DNA of 64,000 nucleotides from Peribacillus simplex NBRC 15720 = DSM 1321 (GTDB lineage: Bacteria > Bacillota > Bacilli > Bacillales > DSM-1321), in NCBI RefSeq assembly GCF_002243645.1, contig NZ_CP017704.1, positions 4,792,001 through 4,856,000 of the forward strand, written 5' to 3'. This document shows, piece after piece, positions 1 through 7,935 of this stretch; within the stretch, counting starts at the first letter, position 1; every line of letters begins with the position of its first letter. The notes under the pieces were generated by a model. That model was not told the origin of the DNA and made no database searches. It worked only from the letters and a program-made list of their open reading frames with translations. A program made the position numbers and the translations under genes.

Positions 1-1
1 A

Positions 2-742
2 ATAGCGGCAGGGGAAAGTGAAAAACCTGAAGAGAATATCCCTAAAGCCATTCGAAACGTACTATTTAGAATCATTATTTTCTACATTTCGTCCATTATC
101 ATCCTTTCCGCCATATTCCCTTCTTCGGAATTAGGCTTATTGGAAAGTCCTTTTGTAACTTTGATGAAGATAGCCGGGATTCCTTATGCAGCAGGTATCA
201 TGAATTTTATTATTTTGACAGCCATTCTTTCTGTGGGGAATTCATGTCTTTATGCATCCACAAGGTTACTTTGGTCGATGGCTCATGACGGAATGGCACC
301 CAAGGTGTTTGGTCTATTATCCAAGAGGAAAGTGCCATTGAATGCCCTTCTTTTTACGATCTGTTTTTCGCTCCTATCGTTATTGACTAGCTTCATTGCG
401 GCCGATACAGTGTTCGTGATACTTATGTCCATAGCGGGTATTTCCGTCACGATCTCATGGATGGGAATTGCTTTATCGCAATATATGTTTAGAAGGAAAT
501 TTATAAAAGCGGGTGGTAAAACGGAAGATTTACAATACATAGTACCCTTTTACCCATTTGTCCCGTTGTTTTGTTTAGGCTTTTGTTTGCTGATTCTAGT
601 ATTCCTTGCCTTTGATCCTACTCAACGAGTCGGACTGTTTTATGGGATAGGATTTTTGATAGCCTGTATATTATTCTATAAATTTAAATTGGCTAAGAAA
701 GTAGAGTCAAACACTAACTTTGAAAATGAAAAAATATTGTAA
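2..742 (+). CDS. amino-acid permease, APC superfamily (C-terminal part)
   Basis: The reading frame is open from the left edge to TAA at 742, so this is the C-terminal half of a longer membrane protein (about 246 of an expected 450-480 residues). It begins with a cytoplasmic-loop pattern (AAGESEKPEENIPKAI, then VLFRI) that is characteristic of amino-acid/polyamine/organocation permeases of the GabP/RocE/AnsP type. About six hydrophobic helices follow, and the tail is short and basic. The role would be proton-coupled uptake of an amino acid across the cytoplasmic membrane; the substrate cannot be named from this fragment. The TTG at 140 is an internal codon, not the start. A rho-independent terminator follows directly, so this is probably the last gene of its transcript. 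Confidence 0.85.
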   Translation: MAAGESEKPEENIPKAIRNVLFRIIIFYISSIIILSAIFPSSELGLLESPFVTLMKIAGIPYAAGIMNFIILTAILSVGNSCLYASTRLLWSMAHDGMAPKVFGLLSKRKVPLNALLFTICFSLLSLLTSFIAADTVFVILMSIAGISVTISWMGIALSQYMFRRKFIKAGGKTEDLQYIVPFYPFVPLFCLGFCLLILVFLAFDPTQRVGLFYGIGFLIACILFYKFKLAKKVESNTNFENEKIL

Positions 743-753
743 TAGAGTTACAC

Positions 754-788
754 CAAAGGCTAGCCAGTTTTCACTGGTTGGCCTTTTT
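754..788 (+). terminator. rho-independent terminator after the permease
   Basis: The hairpin arms AAAGGCTAGCCAGT and ACTGGTTGGCCTTT enclose a TTTC loop and run into a T-rich tail. It lies 11 bases after the permease stop codon. Confidence 0.8.
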
Positions 789-899
789 AAATCTTGTAAT
801 TGCGGTAACTTGGATGATTATTTACTGAATCGAAAGGATAATATTGACATTTTTACGAAAAAGAAGGAATACCTTACAAAATAGGAAGGGAGAATTAAC

Positions 900-977
900 A
901 TGTCTGATTACAAAGTGACTAACAGCATCACAACGAGCCTATGGAAAATTAACTTTTTTACCGAGAGACGGAAATAA
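900..977 (+). CDS. possible 25-residue ORF or gene remnant
   Basis: A short frame (MSDYKVTNSITTSLWKINFF, then TERRK) starts at an ATG preceded by GGAAGGGAG at good spacing. A TTGACA box lies about 50 bases upstream, but there is no convincing -10 box. It could be a leader peptide for the VOC gene starting at 1006, or the surviving 5' end of a deleted gene. I recognise no family. Confidence 0.25.
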   Translation: MSDYKVTNSITTSLWKINFFTERRK

Positions 978-1005
978 AACAATAATATTAAAATTGGGGG
1001 AAGTA

Positions 1006-1344
1006 ATGAAGATCAATCATATAAATTTAACAGTTAATGATGTTACAGCATCAAGGGAGTTTTTAGAAAGATACTTTGGATTGTCATGTGCAGGAAGCCG
1101 AGGCGATGGGTTCGCCGCAATGAAAGATGATGATGGATCCATATTGACACTAATGAAAGGAAGCGATGTACAATACCCCAAGACTTTTCATGTTGGATTC
1201 ATACAAGAAAATGAAGAGCAAGTTAACAGGATCAATCAACGGTTGAAGGATGATGGATTCATGGTGAAACCTCCAAAACACTTACACAGATATACGTTCT
1301 ATGTAGAAGCGCCTGGAGGATTTAACGTTGAAGTACTGTGTTAA
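1006..1344 (+). CDS. VOC-fold (glyoxalase/dioxygenase-like) protein
   Basis: This 112-residue protein has one vicinal-oxygen-chelate module pair. It opens with MKINHINLTVNDVTASREFL, the usual first strand and helix of the fold, with the His-5 metal ligand. A second half (TFHVGFI ... HLHRYTFYVEAPGGFNVEV) carries the closing beta strands and an E near the C-terminus. Such proteins dimerise and bind a divalent metal. Known members are glyoxalases, thiol transferases for fosfomycin, extradiol dioxygenases or plain binding proteins, and the reaction here cannot be told. I chose the ATG at 1006 because GGGGG ends five bases before it; an in-frame TTG at 994 lacks a ribosome site. It appears monocistronic. 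Confidence 0.8.
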   Translation: MKINHINLTVNDVTASREFLERYFGLSCAGSRGDGFAAMKDDDGSILTLMKGSDVQYPKTFHVGFIQENEEQVNRINQRLKDDGFMVKPPKHLHRYTFYVEAPGGFNVEVLC

Positions 1345-1500
1345 CGAGCTACTTGGAGAAAGATCGTAAAACCACTATAAGGTAGGATAGTAGAAGAACA
1401 GATATAATATAAAGAAAAATCAGTTGGATCCGGAAATGGCTGGCGTTAATGCTATCTTAATTCCTTCAAAACGTTCATGACGTATATGGAAGAAAATAAC

Positions 1501-1561
1501 GAAAAAGCTGACTGCAAAAGCCTGTTCAAGAAGGCTCCTGTTATCAGCTTTTCTTTTTTTT
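1501..1561 (+). terminator. rho-independent terminator
   Basis: The outer arms are GAAAAAGCTGA and TCAGCTTTTC, with a smaller AGCCT/AGGCT hairpin inside and then a run of eight T. Read on the plus strand it would end transcripts from the VOC gene. The stretch 1345-1500 between them has no recognisable gene. Confidence 0.65.
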
Positions 1562-1607
1562 GCTTTAGTCCCCAAACGGTTTGATCCTGCATGACTGCAT
1601 CCTGAAA

Positions 1608-3440
1608 TCAAACATGTATATTGAGTTGCTTACGGAGACGTTGCATTTCCGAATTGAAATAGGCTTTGCTGTAATCACATCCTACAATAGCAACGATATT
1701 GCCGTCATCATCAATAATTGGCGCAAAGCTTGTTTTCCACTCACCGTACCTGTCTTCGTATATGGGAGTAACACCCGCTTTACCATTAAACGCCTGGTAA
1801 GCGACATTAACCATTTCCGGGGGACCAATATATTCTTCCCCCGGTTCAATTACAAAGCCTTTGTCTGCAACGAGGTGAATCAGACGTCCATCCTCAGTCA
1901 TGATAAATATAAAGACCCATTCAATTACGCCTTCCTTTTCTTGAATCATGGTAAGCTTTTGTTTTAATTTCTGGGAATAGGAAGTTTGTCGGTTCATATT
2001 TTTTTGGAGACTGATAACCTCTTCAGCTGGAATGATGGCTGCGGTTACAGCGGCAACGGAACGAAGCCGTTGATTTATTTGTTCTTCTAAAATGGCCCGT
2101 TTATTCACTGGTGAAAAGCGTGCCTCTTCAATTTTATTACGTAATTTTTTATATTTCCTACTCATCGTCGGCTGGCTAACTTCCAATACCTTTGCCGCTA
2201 GTTTTAATGATTTGTATTGTTCCATTGCCATGTTGATCAGTTGTTCCTCCACAAGTTCGACTGCTTCTTGCAAAGGCATTAGAAAATCGATAACAGGTAG
2301 TGAAGTGGGTTTGGGCCCTTTAAATGGGAGGACCTCTTTAACCAAAGCAACATCCACTTCCGGTATTCCGCTTGTAATCACAAGCCTCTCAACTGTATTT
2401 TCAAGTTCGCGCACGTTACCGGGCCATTGATAGATACATAGCAAGTCGATTGCATCCGGGGTGAAGGCTACATTTCGATTGTATAGTGTATTGTACTTTT
2501 GTAAAAAAAATTGAACCAGGTGAGGGATTTCATCTACACGATTCCTAAGCGGCGGAAGATGGATAGGTACGACATGAAGACGATAATATAAGTCTTCTCG
2601 AAATTCACCTTTTTTCACCATTTTTTCGAGCGATTTATTTGTTGCGGCAATCACTTGAATATCAACAGGGTGTGAGGTCGTACTTCCTATTGGTGTGACC
2701 ACGCGTTCCTGAAGGACGCGAAGCAGTTTTACCTGTACGTTAAGCGGTAACTCGCCCACTTCATCCAAGAATAAGATACCCTTATGGGCCAGTGTGAATT
2801 TCCCTTTGGCGCCGTCTTTCCGTGCGCTGGTAAAAGCCCCTTCTACGTAGCCAAACAGTTCGCTTTCAATCAAGTTTTCCGGGATGGCGCCGCAATTGAC
2901 AGGTATAAATGGACCGTCGCTTCTGTTACCCATATTATGTATGGCCCTGGCGGCTATTTCCTTTCCTACACCGGATTCCCCCAATAAAAGGACTGTTGCG
3001 CTGACATCACAAACCATTTGCATTTTATGAAGAACATCAAGCATGGGTTTACTGCGGATTACAAATGGAAAAGATGGCTTCTTTGATTCCAACAAAGGCC
3101 CCGAATGCCCCATTGATGTATCTGGATAAGAGTCTTTAATTTCCTTGTAGGCCCAGACCCATGCCCCAGATTCAATCGGGTAGGCCGTCATCAGCATTTC
3201 TGGACCCTGCCATGAGGGCTGCATGAAAGATCTTTTTTCATTTTTGCCCATTACCTCTTCTGCTAAGCTTGTAGAAAATAAATCTTGTTCAACATCCTTG
3301 ATGGAACCACCGACATTAGCGGATTTGACTGTATGGAATAATGAGTTCCCTGTTCCAATCGATTTCAGTATGGTGCCATTATTATCTGTCACAATAAGGT
3401 GATCGTAAATAGACAAGAGTGCAGAGGTGAAGTGATCCAT
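1608..3440 (-). CDS. sigma-54-dependent activator with PAS-like N-terminus and C-terminal sensor-like extension
   Basis: This 610-residue regulator activates RNA polymerase carrying sigma-54. Residues 1-105 resemble a PAS-like input domain. Residues 130-370 are the AAA+ ATPase: Walker A GESGVGKE (154-161), the sigma-54 contact loop GAFTSA (201-206, where the family usually has GAFTGA), Walker B GILFLDEVGE (221-230) and the arginine-finger/sensor region ending QWPGNVRELENTVERL. A Fis-type helix-turn-helix lies at about 413-434 (SLKLAAKVLEVSQPTMSRKY). Unusually, about 160 residues follow the HTH. They end in a double-wing pattern (VFIFIMTEDGRLIHL ... SFAPIIDDDGNIVAIVGCDY) like a Cache/PDC or PAS sensor fold. 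It is divergent from the amine operon, whose -24/-12 promoter lies about 125 bp away, so that operon is the likely target. The ATG has GAAAGGCAGG upstream. Confidence 0.88.
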   Translation of the reverse strand: MDHFTSALLSIYDHLIVTDNNGTILKSIGTGNSLFHTVKSANVGGSIKDVEQDLFSTSLAEEVMGKNEKRSFMQPSWQGPEMLMTAYPIESGAWVWAYKEIKDSYPDTSMGHSGPLLESKKPSFPFVIRSKPMLDVLHKMQMVCDVSATVLLLGESGVGKEIAARAIHNMGNRSDGPFIPVNCGAIPENLIESELFGYVEGAFTSARKDGAKGKFTLAHKGILFLDEVGELPLNVQVKLLRVLQERVVTPIGSTTSHPVDIQVIAATNKSLEKMVKKGEFREDLYYRLHVVPIHLPPLRNRVDEIPHLVQFFLQKYNTLYNRNVAFTPDAIDLLCIYQWPGNVRELENTVERLVITSGIPEVDVALVKEVLPFKGPKPTSLPVIDFLMPLQEAVELVEEQLINMAMEQYKSLKLAAKVLEVSQPTMSRKYKKLRNKIEEARFSPVNKRAILEEQINQRLRSVAAVTAAIIPAEEVISLQKNMNRQTSYSQKLKQKLTMIQEKEGVIEWVFIFIMTEDGRLIHLVADKGFVIEPGEEYIGPPEMVNVAYQAFNGKAGVTPIYEDRYGEWKTSFAPIIDDDGNIVAIVGCDYSKAYFNSEMQRLRKQLNIHV

Positions 3441-3563
3441 TTATGTCTACCTGCCTTTCATTTAACTTCCTAGTTTTTATATTACAGAAATTTCACAATT
3501 GTTCAATAGTTTCAAAAATGAATATTCTTCCTATTGAAAACCCTGTTAGCATAGTGTTTCTAA

Positions 3564-3581
3564 TTGGCATGGTTATTGCAA
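3564..3581 (+). promoter_or_regulatory. sigma-54 (-24/-12) promoter of the N-demethylase operon
   Basis: TTGGCATGGTTATTGCAA fits the consensus TTGGCACG-N4-TTGCA closely: GG and GC lie 12 bases apart, and TTGCA is exact. It is 55-72 bp upstream of the first operon start codon and faces away from the activator gene ending at 1608. The AT-rich interval 3441-3563 presumably carries the activator sites, but I cannot point to a clear repeat. Confidence 0.85.
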
Positions 3582-3635
3582 TAAAGTAAAGAGAAGGGAC
3601 TAGAAAGCATGATTGCAAAGGAGGGAGAAGCGATT

Positions 3636-3839
3636 TTGAATAAAGAGAATCAGTTTCAACAGAATATCAATTCAGAAGATCCCTTTATTAAAAATCTATA
3701 TTCAGATTTGAATGAGCGGATCAATGCGTATGAGCAGGAAGAAGCCGTGAAAATCGACAAAATGAAATGGAAGGATGCGACAGGTTCTATTTTTTTCATG
3801 ATTTTAATCATCGTTTACCTCGTCTATTCACTTGTTTAA
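3636..3839 (+). CDS. small single-pass membrane protein, first gene of the operon
   Basis: This encodes a 67-residue protein of unknown function. The N-terminal two-thirds is polar and charged and likely cytoplasmic (NKENQFQQNINSEDPFIKNL ... YEQEEAVKIDKMKW). Residues 47-67 form one transmembrane helix (DATGSIFFMILIIVYLVYSL) that ends the protein. I prefer the TTG at 3636 because AAAGGAGGGAG sits eight bases upstream; an ATG at 3609 would add nine residues but has a weaker site. It opens the sigma-54 operon, just before a permease, so it could be a small accessory subunit or stabiliser of that transporter. That role is inferred from position only. Confidence 0.7.
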   Translation: MNKENQFQQNINSEDPFIKNLYSDLNERINAYEQEEAVKIDKMKWKDATGSIFFMILIIVYLVYSLV

Positions 3840-3925
3840 AAGTAGTGTTGTTTAGATCACCCAAAACAATAACAGCCTTATTTACAAGCAATACAATCAT
3901 TATTTTATAGTTGGGAGAGAAGCGT

Positions 3926-5338
3926 GTGAGTAAAGAGAATTCCTCCATTTCAAAGGATGTGGCCTTTGGCTTTTTACCGGCAAGTAAAAATGACCGGATT
4001 TTTAATCTTCGGGATTTAATTTTAGTTCAGGTTGTTATTGGCCTCTCATCTTTTGGGCTGTTAACTGGTGGATACACAGGTACAATGCTTGATGCGAAGC
4101 AGTCACTTGCAGCGATTTTATTCGGTAACGCCTTCCCTATGCTGTTGATTGTTCCCATTACCCTTTATTTTGCGCGTTATGGCATAGACACTTTTGTAGG
4201 GTTTCGAAGTTCACTAGGGTATCTAGGATCCAATATCTTTTTCTTTGTTTTTCTTATTTTAACTCTCGGCTACATTTCCATTGCGCTTTTTATGTCTGGA
4301 CAGGCGTTAGCAGAGGCTGCTAATTGGATGGGGATGCCCGCCATTTTCTCAAGCCAAGCAACGGGAGCGCCGTTTTTCTCGATTTTACTCTTTATCTGTG
4401 CATTTCTTGTAACGGTGAGGGGACCGGTAGCGATTCAAAAATATACCGCAGTAGCCGTTCCGGTTTTTATGGTTCTCATGTTTGGCCTTCTCGCAATAGT
4501 CTTGTTTGGACAGGGATTCACGAAAGTTGCCAATATACTTCCTTCTGAACCGTTTGAAACGACTTCTCGATCATTCGCGACAGCCCTGGAATTAAATATC
4601 GGTCTAGGCTTTTCATGGCTTCCGTACCTTGGCCAATACAGCCGTTTATCTAAAACAGAAGGAGGCGCATTCAAAGCAGGATTCTACAGCTATGGAATCA
4701 TCGTCTGTATCGCTGCTTTAGTTGGGGCACTTGCTGCATTAGTCACTGGATCACTTAATCCTTCTGACTGGATGTTTTCAATCGCAGGAAGTTGGGGCGG
4801 ATTCATTGGATTGATTTTACTTTCAGTAGGGAATGTCGGTGCAGCCATTTTCCTTATGTACTCACAAGCTGTCAGCTTTAAAACTGTATTCCCGAAAAAG
4901 TCATGGATGATTGCGATGGGTACAACCGTACCGACTATATTCTTACTTCTAAGCTCAACGTTCTACGATGCATTTGGTTCATTCATTGCTGTCATTTCTT
5001 TTATTATGGCTGTTCTTGGCGGCATTGTCGTTGCAGATTACTTTTTTGTAAAGCGCCAACGCATTTCGATTAGGGATTTGTATGACACACAAGGCTCTTA
5101 TACCTATTGGAAAGGCATTAACCCGTCTGCCGTTCTCACGGTGGTCATAGGGACGATCGTTTACTGGGCACTCTATAATCCATTGACTTTTGAAGCAAGT
5201 GACTTTTTCCTTTATACGGCTGCCGGAATTCCAACATACTTTGTCGCTTTAGTCACCTATTATGTTTCATCTAAATACATTTTCCGTTTTGAAGTTGACA
5301 TGGAGCGTCCATCCGTTGAATTAAAGGAAGCTAAATAG
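3926..5338 (+). CDS. NCS1-family permease (nucleobase/hydantoin/cation symporter type)
   Basis: This 470-residue polytopic protein has about twelve hydrophobic helices. The N-terminal signature is typical of NCS1 carriers such as CodB, PucI and Mhp1 (NLRDLILVQVVIGLSSFGLL, a TM1 rich in Gly). Helix 6 contains ALELNIGLGFSWLPYLGQYS, the region that lines the ligand site in Mhp1. These are Na+- or H+-coupled importers of purines, pyrimidines, hydantoins, allantoin or thiamine precursors. The GTG at 3926 follows GGGAGAG by six bases; the upstream TTG at 3911 overlaps that site and is less likely. It sits directly before the N-demethylase subunits, so the cargo is probably the substrate they attack: an N-alkylated nitrogen compound too polar to diffuse in. 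Confidence 0.85.
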   Translation: MSKENSSISKDVAFGFLPASKNDRIFNLRDLILVQVVIGLSSFGLLTGGYTGTMLDAKQSLAAILFGNAFPMLLIVPITLYFARYGIDTFVGFRSSLGYLGSNIFFFVFLILTLGYISIALFMSGQALAEAANWMGMPAIFSSQATGAPFFSILLFICAFLVTVRGPVAIQKYTAVAVPVFMVLMFGLLAIVLFGQGFTKVANILPSEPFETTSRSFATALELNIGLGFSWLPYLGQYSRLSKTEGGAFKAGFYSYGIIVCIAALVGALAALVTGSLNPSDWMFSIAGSWGGFIGLILLSVGNVGAAIFLMYSQAVSFKTVFPKKSWMIAMGTTVPTIFLLLSSTFYDAFGSFIAVISFIMAVLGGIVVADYFFVKRQRISIRDLYDTQGSYTYWKGINPSAVLTVVIGTIVYWALYNPLTFEASDFFLYTAAGIPTYFVALVTYYVSSKYIFRFEVDMERPSVELKEAK

Positions 5339-5385
5339 AAAAAAACGCACTTTAAAGAATCTAGGGAACGAGAGGAGATTTTTCA

Positions 5386-6369
5386 ATGTTTACACAAAGT
5401 TTAGATTTCAAAACAACTGATTTAGATACATTCCCATTTCCATTCACTTCAGGTAACTATCGTTATTCAAACGACTTGAAAAGACTCTCAAACATTAACT
5501 GTATTGAAGTTACACCAGAATACAGACTCCAAGTGGAAACGAAGCGTCGTCTCCTTCAAGAACAGCCGCATATAAGGTTTCAATCTTTTTCACACACATT
5601 AGAAATTCAATGGGAAGTATTGGAAATGCTTATCGAAATGGCAACCGATCGCTATCCGGAGCATTTCGAGGTCATTAAAGATGGAGACAATTGGACTTTC
5701 AAGAACCACATTTTCGGGGAATCCGATTCATTCGTGTATGGCGATGCCAGCACGCTTCCAAATGAGCCGCTTGATTATATAGGCCGCCATTTCCACAATG
5801 ATTTTGTTTTAATGGTTCATCGCGATAGTAATTTCTATTTGGAAGTGGGGCAAGTTTCATACGCCGCACTCTTCTCTGCTAACTGGAATAAAGGCATGTC
5901 CTTTGATGAAATCCATGCACCTGTTCCATTTGTATCGCGGAAAGGTGATGAACTGGCAGATCGCGTTCGTAAGTTTTTATTATCCATCGAGCCAGGAAAG
6001 CCATGGACACGCATTAACTGGAACCTGATGGCGAACCGTTGGGATGTCAACTATGAAACGATGGATGTATGGGGACCGCAGCGCTCAGGGATAACACCGA
6101 AAAATGCAGGTGAACTTGTTCGTTTGCGTGTTGAAGAACAAAAATTTTATCGCATGCCACGAAGCAACGCCATTTTATTCGTATTGAATACGCAGTTCCT
6201 GCCACTGGAGGATTTAACAATGCGCAAGGAGTGGTTTGATCTGACATATAGCGTACTGCAGGATATTCCGGAACCTATGGCTGAATACAAAGGAATTGCC
6301 CCGTTTCTTCCGCAATCGGTCGAATATTTGAGGCGTGTTGATGAAAAACAAAAAAGCGAAGATAAATAA
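5386..6369 (+). CDS. heme-dependent oxidative N-demethylase alpha-like subunit (DUF3445)
   Basis: This 327-residue soluble protein belongs to the DUF3445/HODM-alpha family, in which a PAS fold binds heme and catalyses oxidative demethylation of a secondary amine (dimethylamine in the characterised enzyme). Supporting family patterns include RLQVETKRRLLQE near the N-terminus, the block YIGRHFHNDFVLMVHRD in the centre, ANWNKGMSFDEIHAPVPFV, and the conserved tail RTNQ-like segment YRMPRSNAILFVLNTQFLPLE. The length matches the family. The start ATG follows GAGAGGAG. It lies between the permease and the DmmA-like and reductase subunits, as in dimethylamine monooxygenase clusters. The THF-linked GcvT-like subunit seen in those clusters is not present here, so the fate of the released one-carbon unit or aldehyde may differ. 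Confidence 0.8.
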   Translation: MFTQSLDFKTTDLDTFPFPFTSGNYRYSNDLKRLSNINCIEVTPEYRLQVETKRRLLQEQPHIRFQSFSHTLEIQWEVLEMLIEMATDRYPEHFEVIKDGDNWTFKNHIFGESDSFVYGDASTLPNEPLDYIGRHFHNDFVLMVHRDSNFYLEVGQVSYAALFSANWNKGMSFDEIHAPVPFVSRKGDELADRVRKFLLSIEPGKPWTRINWNLMANRWDVNYETMDVWGPQRSGITPKNAGELVRLRVEEQKFYRMPRSNAILFVLNTQFLPLEDLTMRKEWFDLTYSVLQDIPEPMAEYKGIAPFLPQSVEYLRRVDEKQKSEDK

Positions 6370-6387
6370 AAGTAGGAGGATAGGGCC

Positions 6388-6909
6388 TTGTACAATAGTC
6401 CAGTATTGTTTGATAAATCCATTACGATCGTAAATCAATTTACTCCTCGGAATGAACGAAGAAAGTTTGTCGTCATTTCTGATCAAGCCGGATATGAAAA
6501 GGCGAAAAGTTTCATTTCTGAAATCACAGGTACAGTCCCTTTTGAATGTCTTTCCATTAACGGAATGGAAAATAAAGAGGAGATTAAGAGAGTCATCTTG
6601 TCACAAAAAATGGGCACCCAATTTTATATTGCGGCTGCATGGAACAATGCCGTAATGGTCTTCTCGCTCGGGGTGGAAGCTGGTCTATCTGAAGCTGAGA
6701 TTCAGACGGTGATTATCGGGCCTAAACGACGTTACGTATATTGCATGAAATGTTTCGAAGTGTCGGAAGTCGAAGAAGATGCAGAGATTGCAGAGTGTGA
6801 CCATTGCAGAGCCAGTCTTGAAATAGGTCCTTTTTATTCAATCGTTCGGGAAGGCTATATTGGTTACCCATTCATCCCAATCGGAAAAGAAGAAGAAGTA
6901 GGGAGCTGA
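6388..6909 (+). CDS. DmmA-like dimethylamine monooxygenase subunit (zinc-ribbon end)
   Basis: This 173-residue protein has two parts. The N-terminal part (1-115) is alpha/beta and contains QFYIAAAWNNAVMVFSLGVE. The C-terminal part has a CxxC...CxxC ribbon (Cys 119, 122, 137 and 140: YCMKCFEVSE ... ECDHC) followed by EIGPFYSIVREGYIGYPFIP. This pairing is that of DmmA-family subunits of dimethylamine monooxygenase. The ribbon probably holds zinc and helps assemble the complex or couple it to the reductase. It starts at a TTG with AGGAGGA upstream, 18 bases after the heme subunit gene and 5 bases before the reductase gene, so the three are surely co-translated. Confidence 0.75.
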   Translation: MYNSPVLFDKSITIVNQFTPRNERRKFVVISDQAGYEKAKSFISEITGTVPFECLSINGMENKEEIKRVILSQKMGTQFYIAAAWNNAVMVFSLGVEAGLSEAEIQTVIIGPKRRYVYCMKCFEVSEVEEDAEIAECDHCRASLEIGPFYSIVREGYIGYPFIPIGKEEEVGS

Positions 6910-6914
6910 ACATC

Positions 6915-7880
6915 ATGCGGGTAGTAGGAAATATTCAAATGAAAGTAAATAAGATCATTCAAGAAACTCCATTCGTGAAACAGTTCGAGTTAATTCCAGT
7001 TGATGGAAAACCGTTGCCTGCATTTACAGGCGGTTCGCATTTGACCACTTTCATGCCGGCCGGGGATACGATATTCGAGAGAGAATATTCCCTTATCAGC
7101 AACCCAAGGGACCGTAAAAAATATTCAATTTCCATTCGGCGTGATGAGACGTCACGCGGAGGTTCCGCTTTCTGGCATGAACATGTAAAGGTGGATTCCA
7201 GGTTGGAAGTCAGTTTCCCTAAAAACAACTTCCCTCTCAGCTTTCGAGCTAAGCATCATGCTTTTTATGCAGCTGGAATTGGCATCACCCCATTTCTGGC
7301 AATGATGGAAGACATGGCTGCCGAAGGGCAAACCTTCGAACTCCATTATGCTGCACGCACACCGGAATTATGTGCTTTTTACGATTTTTTGAAGGCCAAA
7401 TATCCTGATCAATGCACCTTTTATTTTTCGCAGGCAGAAGACAAACGCAGAATGTTGCCAGAGACGATGATGGATCATCGCATTGGCACACATGTATATT
7501 TTTGCGGACCACTCGAGATGGTACAAGAGTATCGAAAAGCTGCCAGTTCATATGGTTATCCGGAACACGCGATCCACTTCGAATTATTTGCGACAAAAAA
7601 TGACGGGCCGCAAGATCCTTTCATTGTCGACCTTACAGATAGCGATAGATCCATCCACGTTCATGAGGGTGAAACACTGCTTGATGCGCTTTTAAGGGAA
7701 GGAATTGATGCACCTTATTCTTGTAAAGTGGGCGGGTGCGGAAGTTGTGAGATAGATGTTGCAGAAGGTGAAGTGGATCACCGGGATAACTTCCTTAGCG
7801 ATGAAAACCGTCAAACACGCAAGTCAATCCTGACTTGCTGCTCACGTGCGAAGGACGACAGACTTGTCTTAAAACTTTAA
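6915..7880 (+). CDS. phthalate-dioxygenase-reductase/VanB-type flavin and 2Fe-2S reductase
   Basis: This 321-residue NAD(P)H-dependent electron-transfer protein passes electrons to the heme subunit. The order is that of the PDR family. A flavin-binding barrel (about 5-105, with REYSLISNP) comes first, then a nicotinamide-binding domain (105-225, with AAGIGITPFLAMM and YFCGPLEMV). A plant-type ferredoxin domain comes last, with cysteines at 270, 275, 278 and 308/309 (CKVGGCGSC ... LTCC). The ATG follows GGGAGCTG and lies five bases after the DmmA-like gene. In dimethylamine monooxygenase this is the beta/DmmB partner. Confidence 0.9.
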   Translation: MRVVGNIQMKVNKIIQETPFVKQFELIPVDGKPLPAFTGGSHLTTFMPAGDTIFEREYSLISNPRDRKKYSISIRRDETSRGGSAFWHEHVKVDSRLEVSFPKNNFPLSFRAKHHAFYAAGIGITPFLAMMEDMAAEGQTFELHYAARTPELCAFYDFLKAKYPDQCTFYFSQAEDKRRMLPETMMDHRIGTHVYFCGPLEMVQEYRKAASSYGYPEHAIHFELFATKNDGPQDPFIVDLTDSDRSIHVHEGETLLDALLREGIDAPYSCKVGGCGSCEIDVAEGEVDHRDNFLSDENRQTRKSILTCCSRAKDDRLVLKL

Positions 7881-7935
7881 CGATTCCGTACAGGTAAAAT
7901 CAAAAAAATAATAATGAAAACCGGAGGCATAAAAC

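Noticed and set aside
1420..1611. 63-residue minus-strand ORF
   Set aside because: It crosses the terminator hairpin at 1501-1561 and lacks a ribosome site.
1581..1967. 128-residue plus-strand ORF across the end of the first sigma-54 activator
   Set aside because: Antisense shadow of the activator's C-terminal domain; no ribosome site.
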